From positions 124,001 to 188,000 of the IMG/VR virus record IMGVR_UViG_3300025132_007963: DNA of 64,000 nt. One strand, given 5' to 3'. This DNA comes from a virus. Position numbers and translations under genes: made by a program. Under the pieces are notes generated by a model that saw only the letters and a list, made by a program, of their open reading frames with translations, was not told the DNA's origin and did not search any database. How positions within the stretch are numbered: position 1 is the first letter of the stretch; every line of letters begins with the position of its first letter. This document shows positions 1-12,100 of the stretch, in pieces.

Positions 1-1600
1 TTACATCTGCGTCAATAAACAACTCAGGAACATCTAAACCTCTTGCTCTAAGCATGGCATCCACAAATGGATATGGCTTTTTATTAAAATCCTCGTACCT
101 TTCGTGCTTTAGGCTCGACAAAGATTGAATTTGTAACCACAAATTATCACAATACGATGCAATTATTTGTGATAATTTTTTTAAATTACCATCAATACCA
201 TCTTCATCCACCATAAATTCTGGAAAACTGAAAAATAAATTTGACGTATTTGAATAATCGTAAGCTCTACCTAGTTCTTTTTTGTCTTGAATGTAGGCCG
301 CAACTTTTGGATTTTCAACATGTATAATTGGATCTTTAAATTCTGTTGCGGAAGCCGAAGATTCCACAATCGCAGATTTAACTGATCTGGCCACTGAACT
401 ATAGCCAACCCAAGCACCATTCGTTGCCCGACCGGCGTAATCTAGAACAACTTGGTCTATACTAGATGACGTTGATATACCTTCATTAAATTTATAATAA
501 ACACCTAACTTTGTGTTTGAATCATCTGTATTTGTGCCGCCATGTACTTGAGTAAACCAATTAAGAGATATTTCTTTTTCTGTTCTTCTTGTTTTCCAGT
601 ATCTAAATTCATCAATTGATCCGGATAGTTTACCAAAACCTAAACCTGGGTTTATATTGACAGGTATGGAGAAATCTGTGTTGTCTGACTTTCCGGCTGC
701 TAGGGCACCTATTGTTCCAATAAGTGGCCTATTGATAGCTCCAATGGTTGAACCAGTTTCAAAATAATGATTAAACTGACCGTCGACATAACAAGTTACT
801 CCAACTGCGCTACCAGTGTTCCTGAGAGCAAAAGCATAATGATGCCATTCACCATCAGAAGCACTATTGTATAATCCTGCAGCTCCGGAAACATAAGAGT
901 TTATAAAACCAGAAGAGCCAGATCGATAGGTTATAACCCACGGAGAATCTTCTTGTGGTCGAGTTCTATCTAGCTCAATAGTAAAGCGACCATACTTATG
1001 GTCGCCTGGCTGTGAACCAGATGGCCAAACATCTAAAATAACCTCTTTTTTTGTTAGGCTTTGATATCCAGATTTTTTTAACCAAAACTCTACAGTGTTA
1101 CCCTTAGCACCATTTATCTCTAAGTTTGATGTTCTATTACTAGCAGTTGACCAAACATTATTAATGTTTGGCCCGCCTTTAATTAATATATATTCTTTTG
1201 TAGCTGGGTTGGCGTAATTGCCAGATAAAGATACTCTGGATCCCCAACCTGATGGGGAAAACTTTGCATACCCGGTTGATCTAGGGTAGCCATCTTTGAA
1301 AACGTGTAAGTCTAAACCGTTTGATTCATTAATCCATTTTTGTTTTTCGTGAGCTGAACCGTCGTAAGGATACAGTTCGTAAATTCTTTTTGTTGCTACA
1401 TTATAATATTCTTCAGCAGATCCAAATTTTGCAAAATTAGAAGCTGTGGCATAATCTACATGTGGCTCAAATCTAAACTTATCTTCAATATATGAATCTA
1501 CAAAAAACTCAGATTCTATATCTTGTTTAAGATCTTCAACAGACTTATTAGCTAAGACGTGTTTAGACGCCTTTTTATCAAACAGATCTTTTAAGCTCAT
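1..1600 (-). CDS. LamG-domain virion structural protein (3' end outside window)
   Basis: The frame is open from the ATG at 1600 to base 1 (533 codons), so the C-terminus is missing. The middle of the protein looks like a LamG/concanavalin-type lectin domain: EWHHYAFAL near residue 248 and SIDEFRYWKTRRT near residue 330 are typical Laminin_G_3 strands. Such domains bind glycans and occur in structural proteins of marine T4-like phages. It lies last in the leftward baseplate operon, 7 bases after the stop of the 760-residue gene. A tail-associated or adhesin role is inference; the fold assignment is fairly secure. Confidence 0.85.
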   Translation of the reverse strand, partial: MSLKDLFDKKASKHVLANKSVEDLKQDIESEFFVDSYIEDKFRFEPHVDYATASNFAKFGSAEEYYNVATKRIYELYPYDGSAHEKQKWINESNGLDLHVFKDGYPRSTGYAKFSPSGWGSRVSLSGNYANPATKEYILIKGGPNINNVWSTASNRTSNLEINGAKGNTVEFWLKKSGYQSLTKKEVILDVWPSGSQPGDHKYGRFTIELDRTRPQEDSPWVITYRSGSSGFINSYVSGAAGLYNSASDGEWHHYAFALRNTGSAVGVTCYVDGQFNHYFETGSTIGAINRPLIGTIGALAAGKSDNTDFSIPVNINPGLGFGKLSGSIDEFRYWKTRRTEKEISLNWFTQVHGGTNTDDSNTKLGVYYKFNEGISTSSSIDQVVLDYAGRATNGAWVGYSSVARSVKSAIVESSASATEFKDPIIHVENPKVAAYIQDKKELGRAYDYSNTSNLFFSFPEFMVDEDGIDGNLKKLSQIIASYCDNLWLQIQSLSSLKHERYEDFNKKPYPFVDAMLRARGLDVPELFIDADV

Positions 1601-1607
1601 TAACTAA

Positions 1608-3890
1608 TCACTCAACTCTAAATTTAAATATCTCTTCTTGCTCTACGTTTCTCCCATCAACTTCGAGAGAAAGCTTAAGGCCGTATGCATAGTTTTCTTC
1701 AAGTAAAGACATATCTAAGTCAAAATAATTACCGTTTATATCATATGAAAGTTTTGTATATGGGTTTCCACTACCTGATCCATATGTTATAACATCAAAA
1801 TCGTCTTTAATTCTAAAAATCCTATAATACGCTTTTTCAACAATGTACGGCTCAATTGTTTGAGTTGCCTTAGTATAAATATTTGGGCTCCAATCTTTTT
1901 CTCTAATAAAAACTCTAAATCTAACCTTGTCTGATTGTGAGTAGGAAGGTTTTAAGTTTTTAATTGAAGTTGCATACCTTGTATTTGGCATATAATTTAA
2001 AGATTCTATCTTCTTTACAGTGAAAACAGAACCAGTTACCAGTTGTATACCTTGAAGAACGCCTGTTGGTTTACTCCAAACCTCAAATATTTCTTTACTA
2101 GATCCGGTGAATGCAAAAGATGCAGAATAAATTCCAGTTGACACCCAACCACCTGAAACAACTGTTGAATTATTAGTTGTCACTCCGCCACCAATGGGTA
2201 AGCTTATTGGCTTTATTACATTATTCTTTATATTTCCTGATGGGAAAACTTGTAGATGTATGCTAGTGTGAGCATCATTGCTACCCGAAGCACCACCAAG
2301 AACTGGTATATTTCTGAGTTGGCCACGCACAAAATTGTATAAATATAGAGTGTTTAAGTTATCTTCACCAGAAGCTAAGGAACTACTTCTAAAAAAGTTA
2401 GCTCGATCATCCAAGATTGAATCGTCCCATCGAGCCTCAATTGCTGGTCTCTTATAGAAAAATTCAGATGTTCTAGAAAAGAATTTTTTAGTGTAATAAG
2501 ATCTTCCTCTAGTGCCGTCCTCAAAAGACCCTGACATTTTTAGCATGACGCCATAATTTTCTCTATCTGTATCAACAGTATCTTCAGCTGCTAACCACTC
2601 TTCGACAAGTGCAGTTATGTTAACATCTAAATTTTCTGTACCGATTGAAAAATTCTTAACATAGTGCGGTAAATTTTTACCAGGAGTGTATCCAACCTCA
2701 TGAAAGTCTCCTCCAGCATTTACCCAGCGAGATTGACCACCTGATTGAACTGTTGCAACAGTTAAATAATCATTAGTTATACTACCTGTAAAAGAACCCG
2801 AAACACCCGCAGTGCTGTTATTCACAGATCTAACTGTTGCCCCCGTTGAATCTTCAGTGTCTTCAACTGATATAGAGGCTGATATTTTTATGTCTGCATT
2901 GTGTATTGACCTTTTAATTTGTCTTGCAATATGGTTAACTGTTGTGATGGCAGAAGAGGTTAAAGGCACAGCAACCTCAGTTCCTTGGGGGTTTGGGCCA
3001 CCCTGTGAAGTTCCACCGGTGAAGTTTGTTACAGATATACCATCAGGACCTGCGTCTGTCAGTGCCGTTGAAACATTCCCTTGAGTTCCACCTACAGATT
3101 GAGTTACGGTTACAACCCCAGCCACCCGGGTTGCTTCAAACTCTGTTAAACCATTTAAAGCCGTAGTTAAGTTTGCCGCTGTGTTTGCGGCAGAGCCGTT
3201 AACAATTGCAAAAGTGGGGCTAGTTGTGTTTGAGTTTGTTGTTGCTCCACCATGAGCTGTTACAGTCATTGTGTAAGTTGTACCAGCAGTAGAATCAAAT
3301 ACTATGGTGTCAGCAGCACCCATGTTTCCAACATTTGCAATGGTAAAAGAAGCTGTTGCTTTTGAAGAGTTATCAAACCAAAAGTTATATTTTACATTAT
3401 CGCCATTATGTAAAACAAAATATTTTCCCTCTAGATTTGTCTTTATTGCAGTTCGAACTTTTATATCCGTTGTGTGTGCTAGTTTTGTTGTTGACGCCTT
3501 TACCCAGTTAGAAACACCTTCGTCTGAATATTCTTCCATATCCAAACCTTGGCCCTCTGACCAGGATTTCGAAATAGGTAGAACTTGCATATCGAAATTT
3601 TTTGGTAGTGTTTGACCATGAGGTGTATTAAACATTCTCAAAAAAAACTTTACACTACCAGATTCTGGTATGGTGCCGGCAGATCTGTCTGTTTTCACTG
3701 TACTAATTGGAAAGTTAACTAAAGCTCTTGCTTTCTCAACAGATGCCGATGTGGCATGACCATAAATTGAAAAAACCTCTAATACGTCTGAAGCTCCCAT
3801 GTTAGATCCTGTTCCGCGAGTTTGGAGATCTTGCTTGAAAGCGTTTGTTATTGTATTATCAGCTGTTGCAACATATCTTTTTATAGCCAT
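1608..3890 (-). CDS. Virion structural protein, 760 aa, with inserted repeat-like domain
   Basis: I do not recognise a named family. The N-terminal 150 residues and the C-terminal half look like a phage tail/baseplate protein. Residues about 165-300 form a Thr/Ser/Gly/Ala-rich segment of short beta strands (TYTMTVTAHGG, AANLTTALNGL, VTVTQSVGGT, TNFTGGTSQGG) resembling the Ig-like or adhesin-like insertions seen in marine phage structural proteins. The ATG at 3890 follows the gp6-type gene stop by one base and has no clear SD, so translation is probably coupled. Position in the baseplate operon supports a structural role. Confidence 0.75.
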   Translation of the reverse strand: MAIKRYVATADNTITNAFKQDLQTRGTGSNMGASDVLEVFSIYGHATSASVEKARALVNFPISTVKTDRSAGTIPESGSVKFFLRMFNTPHGQTLPKNFDMQVLPISKSWSEGQGLDMEEYSDEGVSNWVKASTTKLAHTTDIKVRTAIKTNLEGKYFVLHNGDNVKYNFWFDNSSKATASFTIANVGNMGAADTIVFDSTAGTTYTMTVTAHGGATTNSNTTSPTFAIVNGSAANTAANLTTALNGLTEFEATRVAGVVTVTQSVGGTQGNVSTALTDAGPDGISVTNFTGGTSQGGPNPQGTEVAVPLTSSAITTVNHIARQIKRSIHNADIKISASISVEDTEDSTGATVRSVNNSTAGVSGSFTGSITNDYLTVATVQSGGQSRWVNAGGDFHEVGYTPGKNLPHYVKNFSIGTENLDVNITALVEEWLAAEDTVDTDRENYGVMLKMSGSFEDGTRGRSYYTKKFFSRTSEFFYKRPAIEARWDDSILDDRANFFRSSSLASGEDNLNTLYLYNFVRGQLRNIPVLGGASGSNDAHTSIHLQVFPSGNIKNNVIKPISLPIGGGVTTNNSTVVSGGWVSTGIYSASFAFTGSSKEIFEVWSKPTGVLQGIQLVTGSVFTVKKIESLNYMPNTRYATSIKNLKPSYSQSDKVRFRVFIREKDWSPNIYTKATQTIEPYIVEKAYYRIFRIKDDFDVITYGSGSGNPYTKLSYDINGNYFDLDMSLLEENYAYGLKLSLEVDGRNVEQEEIFKFRVE

Positions 3891-3891
3891 C

Positions 3892-5688
3892 TTACAATAT
3901 ATTCCCCTTGATATCCACGTTAGGGTATTTTAATTCAAAAATATAAGTTCTTGGTGGGATTATAGATCTCCCGTCTGTGGATGTCTTTTCTTTAATATCA
4001 CAAATAGTTTCCGAATATGGCGCGCCAACTTTATTTATAATGCGGACATCCTTTACATCTAAAATGCCCTCAACGCCTTTTAAGGCAGACCAAAAATCAG
4101 ATATATACAAAGGTTCGCCTAGCTCTTTCTGTACTTTAAATTCATCTTCAATAGCTTTCGAGGCCAACCTCAATGTTGCAAACTTATTGCTTTTTGGATT
4201 AACCACCACATCATATTCTATGCCAATATTTACAATATAGCCATCTAAAATATCTATCGTATCATTAATCATCCTAACCCCATCCAGCCAAGTTTTTAAG
4301 TTATTTTTGATTGTTGGATTAGTTTTTGTCAAATGACCTTCTCTGTTTTCTGATAGTACATAAATATTTAAATTTCTTTTGAAGGAATCCGGATCTTTTT
4401 CAACGCAACAACGCTTTACTGCTCCAAATTTAGCTGGCATTGAATAAATTAAACTTTCGTAGTCTTCTCTTGTAACCGCTCTATTTTGAGTTGCAAAAGT
4501 ATTTAAAGCTCTAATCTTTATTTCTTCTGTGCTGGGTAAAGATACATCGCCTAATATTGGTTTTTCATTTGTCACTTCCAAAGATGAAACAACAAAATCT
4601 CTAGTGTCCTCTGACAATAGTGTAATATTTTTGAATTCTATAATTGGCTCCACAACTTTTGTTACGGAATTAGAAGAAGCATTAACATTGTCTTCTGTAT
4701 TAGATCTATAAACTATTCTAAGTGTTGTGCTTGATGGGGCTACGCCAAACTTATCTGTTGAACCTAGACTGGTTGGGTCTAAACTTGCATCAGAAACAAA
4801 ACTTCTGCCATGTCTCTTGAGCACAACATCGCTTGTATCTGCCAGTGATCCACTTAACAATTCTGAGTCTGACCCGTATCCAAACTGTATGAACGTTGTA
4901 TCATCATCGTGTTCAACAACAAACCTTCTTGGCACAGCGACCTTTTTCATTAAATTTGGCACGCCGTCATTTGTGCTATTTGTGTTTGGGATTGGCTTAA
5001 ACACAACATCTTGGGATAAGTGATCCACTTGTACAAATTCATGACCCTCTGAATCAAAAACAGAAACGACGTCTGCAATATTTTCACCAGGAAGCTCCAC
5101 TCTTAAAAATCTTTTAAATGCTCCAACTGTCTCAAACTCTTCCAAAAGTTCTCCAGAAACAACCTGGCCTTCGGACTTAATTGCATAATAAGTTGGTGCA
5201 CCGTTAGTTTCATCAACTCTAGCTACAATTATTTTATTTTCTGTATTAGAAAAATCAACATCTTCTAAAAGTGTAAACACGCCACCTTGATCTGAGGAGA
5301 ACCTAGTTCCTTCTTTTAGTGTAGCCGCAAATCTCATATCAGGTTCACCAGTGCTTGTAGAAGCAGGTATAAGGAGAAACAATTGTACAACGCCATAAGA
5401 GGACGGAGATTTGTTAAACTTATACCCTAATGTACGAGAGAGTTTTAGAATATTTTTATATTCAGCAGCAGTGTCTAGAAAAGATTCATTTGCTTGATAA
5501 TCCAAATAAAACGATAGCATATCTCCAATATACGCTACAGAATCTACTACAAATGAACCAAAAGATGCTTCGTTGAAGTCCTTATACGTATTTGGGTAGT
5601 ACCTTCTTGCATGCTCCAAGAGATCTCTTCTTATTGAAGTAAAGTCTCTGCTAGTATATTTTATTGGAATTATTTTATCGTCTGGCAT
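3892..5688 (-). CDS. 6: Baseplate wedge protein, T4 gp6 / baseplate J type
   Basis: The N-terminus (KYTSRDFTSIRRDLLEHAR, then FGSFVVDSVAYIGDMLSFYLDYQANESFLDTA over two neighbouring segments) is the characteristic start of gp6/J-family wedge proteins. In T4, gp6 dimers join neighbouring wedges around the hub. The length of 598 residues is close to T4 gp6. The middle segment with AVTREDYESLIYSMP is the usual baseplate-J core. It follows a gp25-type gene by 22 bases, the order seen in contractile-tail baseplate operons. SD-like AAGGGA lies about 10 bases before the ATG. Confidence 0.93.
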   Translation of the reverse strand: MPDDKIIPIKYTSRDFTSIRRDLLEHARRYYPNTYKDFNEASFGSFVVDSVAYIGDMLSFYLDYQANESFLDTAAEYKNILKLSRTLGYKFNKSPSSYGVVQLFLLIPASTSTGEPDMRFAATLKEGTRFSSDQGGVFTLLEDVDFSNTENKIIVARVDETNGAPTYYAIKSEGQVVSGELLEEFETVGAFKRFLRVELPGENIADVVSVFDSEGHEFVQVDHLSQDVVFKPIPNTNSTNDGVPNLMKKVAVPRRFVVEHDDDTTFIQFGYGSDSELLSGSLADTSDVVLKRHGRSFVSDASLDPTSLGSTDKFGVAPSSTTLRIVYRSNTEDNVNASSNSVTKVVEPIIEFKNITLLSEDTRDFVVSSLEVTNEKPILGDVSLPSTEEIKIRALNTFATQNRAVTREDYESLIYSMPAKFGAVKRCCVEKDPDSFKRNLNIYVLSENREGHLTKTNPTIKNNLKTWLDGVRMINDTIDILDGYIVNIGIEYDVVVNPKSNKFATLRLASKAIEDEFKVQKELGEPLYISDFWSALKGVEGILDVKDVRIINKVGAPYSETICDIKEKTSTDGRSIIPPRTYIFELKYPNVDIKGNIL

Positions 5689-5710
5689 ATGCTTTGTGTC
5701 CCTTTTAAGA

Positions 5711-6109
5711 TTAAATAGCTCCCGGGATTGTTATTTCAAGATTATCCACAGTATCCAGGGGCAATATTTTATAATTTATTATGATTGTCAAAAGATTACT
5801 ATCGCTTTCAAATGATGCGTTTGGGCCTCCAAAATCAACATCCTCTAGCTCCACGAAGGGTAAATATATTTTAAACTGATCATAAATTCTAGATTTTATT
5901 CTTCCGAAACTTCTTTCATGATTTTGTTCAAACAATAAACTCCTAACACCACAGCCAAATTCAGGATCCATAACTTTTTCGCCTGGCGATGTTAAGACAA
6001 GCGTTCGAACGTTTTGCTTTATTGAATCAATAATAGATCTATTTAGTGCATAGCCAGCACCCTCTCTTTCATTTGCTACCAAGGGTAACTTTGGTGAAAT
6101 TCCAGACAT
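5711..6109 (-). CDS. 25: Baseplate wedge protein, gp25-like
   Basis: This 132-residue protein has the gp25/GPW_gp25 fold signature: SIKQNVRTLVLTSPGEKVMDPEFGCGVRSLLFE, read over residues about 29-60, with the conserved EFGCGVRSLLFE core. In T4, gp25 links the wedge to the inner baseplate and the sheath initiation site. Length is typical. A good SD (AGGAG) stands 7 bases before the ATG. It sits between the giant structural gene and the gp6-type gene, as expected for a baseplate cluster. Confidence 0.93.
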   Translation of the reverse strand: MSGISPKLPLVANEREGAGYALNRSIIDSIKQNVRTLVLTSPGEKVMDPEFGCGVRSLLFEQNHERSFGRIKSRIYDQFKIYLPFVELEDVDFGGPNASFESDSNLLTIIINYKILPLDTVDNLEITIPGAI

Positions 6110-6123
6110 TTTAAAACTCCTAT

Positions 6124-9100
6124 TTAATCATCACAAACTTTAGAATTAACATTACCATCTTCATCAAACTCTTCTGTCGTTCTTTCTTGGTTTTCATTAC
6201 AGTTGGCTTCTTTAAGTTTCTTACTTGCCTCTTCTCCCGGTAGTTCAGGCATTGCCAAGGCTAAAAGCCCAGGAGGTAACAGTGGCCCACCATAACCCTC
6301 TGGTCCAAGAGCGCTGTTAAATGTACCAACTACATGCTTTATACTATTAAGTAGTGGTTTAAAATCTCCCTTAGTGAAAAAAGTGGGAAACGCAGTTATT
6401 AAATACCAACCAATACCTTTTGTAATGTCCATTGGAGCGCCAAGTGTTATAGGCATAAATTTATCTCTACTTTCGTTTTGACCACCTAGTAGGTTTGGTT
6501 GTTTTCCTCTTCCCATCTTAGCTGCAGCGCCGCCCAGAGAACCCATTGTTAGTCCCTTTGGAAGTTCACATGGATTTTCCATAAATATTTGAGCCATCTG
6601 TTTGTAGCCTGGATCTAGAAATTGAGCTTGGCCTCTTATCATAGTTGGAACAGCCATCAAAATCATTTTACCGATCATGGCTGCAATATCACCCAACGAA
6701 ACATCAGCTTCTGGGGCGAGCCCATCCCCCATTTGTGATGATAAGATATTATTGTAAAGCGAATTATTCTCAGATAGTAAGTCGCCTTGATTTCCTATGT
6801 CTAAAGAATTTGAAGAAACATTACTAATTGTGTTAAAGATCCTCAATATAGTACCTCTTGTTGGTACAAACATGTTATCTAATCTTCTATTGTCTTTAAA
6901 TATTTTTAACGATTGATGAAAATATAAACTGGTATATCTGTCTAATGGAAATACAAAATCAAACAAATAAGACATATCTTCATTTTCAGGTGATATTTTT
7001 GTTCTTCTATTGTTTTCATCTTTGTTACCATATCCAAACATTTTAGTTACTAAAATATCAAAATATTTATCATGAAGTTCAATTTTATTTCTTGCTTGTA
7101 TGTTTTGATAAGCATTATTGGCACCGGCAGATCGAAAATCACTGTCACTTTCATTCCTTCGATTTATAAAATTTTTGATGTAAGAAGCTTCTTGATCGCT
7201 GACAAGACAACTTGGCCTATTAAAAGCTGAATAACCGTGTTGATCTTCTGAAGCTCCATCATTGTTACCTCGGACCATAGTGTAATTAACATATTGCCCC
7301 AAGCAATCCATGGGAACTTCTACTTCAACTATCGGAGTTGGATATATAAAATTTGTAGAATCTTTAAAAAGCATGCCCGTCTGGCGTTGATCATCTGTTT
7401 CCCTTATACTTAGACGAAGCTTGTTTGTACCAAAAAGTATGGCTGCTTTTTCTGAATTTGTATTAACAAAAGCTTCGCCTTCACCGTAATTGTCTGATCG
7501 TAAATCTGCATGGACCACCCTATTTAGAGAATCTGTGTCAAGAAAAGCTTTGACGTTATTTGCGGATAATGAAGCCAAGTATGATTTGTTTACTATAGAC
7601 AATAATGAATGTGGGCCGAAGAGAGCATCATTAAAATTTTTATCAAAAGAAACCGGGATATATCTTCCAGTTTCAACTTGAGAACTATCGAGAGCACCCA
7701 AATCTCTTACAGCAGTTGACAAAAGCTCTTTCTGATCCTGCCTCATTGTATCGGCAGTGCTGGGGCCTGTGTTGGCGCCAAAGTCGAACCCTTGACCAAT
7801 AGTGATATTTTGTAATTCTGTATTGAAATCGTGACCATCAATACGATTGCTAGATACAGCAAAAGGTGGAGCAACATACCCAAACTCTGTTGTCGAAATA
7901 ACTCTTGTATCTGTAAAGGCACGTGCAAATGGTGCGCCTTGTCTTAACGTGCGCTGAATAGGGTCTGAGATTGTTTTTGCTTCAGAATAATTATCAAGCG
8001 GCCTGAGAGTGTTGATGAGTGAGGGCATAAGATCCGAGGTCATTAGCGCGGGACCACCACGGGCGCCCTGCTCAAGGCTTGGAATTCCCTTTCTTTGTCC
8101 ACTATGTATTTCTTTGGGGTCAATTGAATCAACTTCTTTTCCGGATCCGACACGGCGAACAGATTTTTGCTGAGCGTCTGCTGTAGAGATTCTTACTTGA
8201 ACCCGGCCAGCAGGGGCCACGGCTAATGCTGCAGCGGTTTCCTCACTCCTACTAGGCCTAGGGTCTGTCGAAGATTGAATTGTTCCAAAGTCTACTCCTG
8301 GGTTATATTCTTTTCTTTCTTCACTTGGAATATTGGCATACATCATATCTCCAACACCTGGTTGAAAAACCAATCTTAAGCCAACTGTGACGCCTCCATT
8401 TAAAACTCTATTTTTTAACGCTATTATATCTTCATCAATGTCATTGTTCTGCAAAACCATTTTCGTTAACTTTTGACCAATTTGAGTTTCTGTAATCCGT
8501 TGTGAAGCTCCGGCGAGGCCAAACATTCTTTTAAGAGTTTGAAATTCTGCATTCTTTAATTTAAACTTTTGCAATTCTTGAAGGCCCACATTATATTGGG
8601 CATGTGAATTTTGTATATCTGCAGAAAGGCCAGCAATAGTAGTCGGTGCTGCTCCTTTAACATGATAAAGAGATTCTCGCTCATTAGACCCAAACGGTGC
8701 AAACAATAACAAGAGATCTTCTAGATCTCTCAAGGAAAATGCGCCAGTATATTTGGCTGGGTGAAAAACTGCCATTGCATAACTCATTGGTAATCCGACA
8801 AGATGTAAATGATTTTTTTCTCCAGTTCGATTATTGTAAATTATATCAGTCAGTTGCCTTAATATATCTTCATCTAGTTTGTAATAAGTTTCTAAATAAA
8901 ATTTACCTTGATTTAAATCTTTGCCAGCCTCTTGCGATATGTATGTCGAATCCTTATTTTGTTCAATGTATTCAGAAATGTTTGTAGTTATTTTATCGGA
9001 TAATTTACCTCTCTGGGTAGGTTGCATTAAACTTTCAAAACTTTCAACAGTTACTCTTTCTGGTATTTTAAAAGGCTCGTCGCGGCGCAGCAGATCTTCA

Positions 9101-12100
9101 TTAACAATTGTTGGGTCAAATTTAAAATCATTTTCTGATATCGGCGCAGTTAATCTTCTTTCATAATCATCTAAAATTTCATGATAATATTCATCCTTAA
9201 AAGAACTCCACTCAGGCTTAAAGCCATTTTCACTTATTTTTTTGGTTAAAGATCCTATTTTTGAAATAACAAATTTTTCAAAAAATATGTCTATTGCTGT
9301 GCTTATAGAACTTTCATTTGTCATTTCTAGTATTTTGCTTCTAATATTTATAGCTGCAGTTTTGCCTAGCTCACTTTCAAGTGACTTCTTTACTAAACTT
9401 ATAACGTGTTTTTCTTCCATGACCCGGGTGAGGTCAAACCTGCCTGCTAAATATAATTGTTTAAAAATATACTCAATGACAAATGTCAGCACATATAAAA
9501 CTGCTAATGTTTTTAAATTAGCCTCTTCTAGCGGACCAGGTTTTGAGAAGTCTCTATTTTGCGGTGCATTCTTTGGCTCGCACAAAGAATTTTGCATATC
9601 TTTTAATGTTTCATCTATTAACTCTTGAAAGTCAATTAGCGGCGGTATCTTTTCTAAACAAAAACTGCCATCATCTTGTGGAACTTTTTTAAATTCTTGT
9701 GTCAATCTTGTATTAAGTGTGTTCATTTCAGCCAAGTCAAAAAACTTAGACTTCGATATACTATTTGATATTTTGTCTAAAAATCTATCAACCATAAGTG
9801 AATAAGGTCCATTTTTAAGTTCTCTCCACCATTGATCTCCAACATAATTCTTTTTTCCAAAAGACTCAACAAGCCCCGGGGGAGCTGCAACTAAATTCGA
9901 TCTACCAGACCCTAATCTCTTTGCACCAAATGCAATTTTATTAAATAATTTCTTCTTATCTATTAGCTTTAAGTAATATGATGGGTTATTGCCTTCAGAT
10001 GTCTTTATAGCTGTTTGTATACCGCTCTCCCACGATTTAATAAACATATCTGCAAACGCTCCGCCTCTAAGTGAAATCTCAGGAATACCTTCATCACTGA
10101 ACATATCTAATGCTCGTTTACGACGAGTTGCAAATCTTTCTGGTAGTTTTTTGACATAATTTTCTAACACATTTGTTCTGACGGAGCCTATAGAATAACA
10201 ATCTTTTAACGATGAACCTACGGTAGCAGTTCTTCTATCAATAAAATTATCTCTGTAGACCACTGCAGTTTCATCACTGACTTGTACTAAATTAAAAGCA
10301 TTATTTTCTACCGGGGCCACTGTTTGAAAACTGGGTATATTAATTTGTAGAAAATGATCTACTCTATACGCGCTTGTTGATTGCTCTCCATGCACGCCTA
10401 CGGAATTTAATATATCAATTTCATAAAAAGAAGAGTAATCCTCTGTTCCAATCCTATAGTCAGTTTTATATAGTTGATTTTGCCCGTCTAATAAAAGTTT
10501 TTTCAGTTCATTTGCTTCAGACTGCATTGTACTAAAATATTTTTGAGCCTGTTGCTCTGTGGTATCGCCGTTGTATTTAATATCTATGCCGCCATCTTTA
10601 ATCTCCAGGCCAGATATGGCGTCACTAAGGATATATGGTGCACCATCTTCGATAGAAACAGGTCTTTTACCTAGAACTTCTCTTACTACTTCGTTATTTT
10701 CGTCGTAAACAAGCTCTCCGTTACTATCTCTTAATGGCTGACCCAGGATATCTTCAACAATTAATTTTCCTGGCTTATATAACGCGGGAGGTGGCTCAGG
10801 TGGATCACCTGCCGCGCTTTGAGCCAATATTTGATTTATTAAATGTTTGTATTGTAAGTCTAAGATTACATCAAATTCGGGATCGTCTGGACCCATAAGC
10901 CTAGTATAGGATGAATAAAAAGATGGAACATATCCTTTCAAATCAAATTTAAACATATGTTCTACAGATGACAACACTGTGCCTGTTGTTATTTTTGATA
11001 ATTTACTAAAATTAGGATTATCATAAGGGCCGGCGCCGGCGCCTAAGTTGCTTGAATCCGGACACCCTGAGCCAGCTGGAGAGACCCCCGGTTTACTATA
11101 GCCCAATCCAGCATCTGCTAGTAAATCTTTGAGCGGGTCTTTCTCAAGCAATCGATTAATTCCTTCTCTTTTGCTTGCTGCATCTTCTAAAGCTCTGTTG
11201 ATTTCATCTGGTGTTGCGCCCTCTTCTAGCAATTGTTGACGGAGAGGTTTTCTGTCTTTTTCAAAACAAAGATCATCTCCAACAACAATGTTTGACAATC
11301 TAGACATTTTTTCACACATAGCAGGATCAATAAAAGATCCTAAAATTTCAAAAAAGTCAGCTATCTCATCATCACTATCCATAAATTCACTGAATTGAGA
11401 TTCAGAGTTAATTATGATTTGTTTTACTATCGCCATTGTTTGTGCGGTTGCAGTTCCATCAAATAGAGAACATATTTCACTTGGAGTTAAAGCTAATGAT
11501 ATCTTGTCAAAAATATCTGCAGCTCCAGACAATGCCTCCGGAGGGATATCCATTTCTTCTAAAGCTTGTTGTGACTTCTTGAAAGTTTCAGCTTTATCTG
11601 CGATTGTAGGGTCGTTTAGGCCATCGCCATTATCTTTTCCATCTCCCATCAACTCTGACATAGCTAAAGCACCGAAATCTATTAAATCCTGACAATCTGG
11701 TGCTTGCAAGAGATCTAATATCGCCCTGACCAGTCCGCACAGAAAAGCAATTATTAGATCGATAATTGCAGCTTCTATTATTGGAATTATAAAGGCTATT
11801 GGATCAAAAGTTGGTAAGTCTGGAATGTCTGGTATGGTAAAATCAAAGTCCCATTGAAACTCTGGTGGCCATGGAAAATCAGGTAAACATTCCGCATATT
11901 TACAAAACAGCGCTGGAAAGTCGAACTTATTTAAAAATTCATCAAATAATTCTTCTAGAGTGCACAAATCCCCCAATGGCAGCATGTCATTTATGTTATA
12001 AGTTTTTCCGCGCTCCACTGTAAATACATCATCTCTCCACTCGATAGCATCTATTTGATCGCCTAAAGATTTTAATTCTTCTTCAATCTTACTTACGTTA

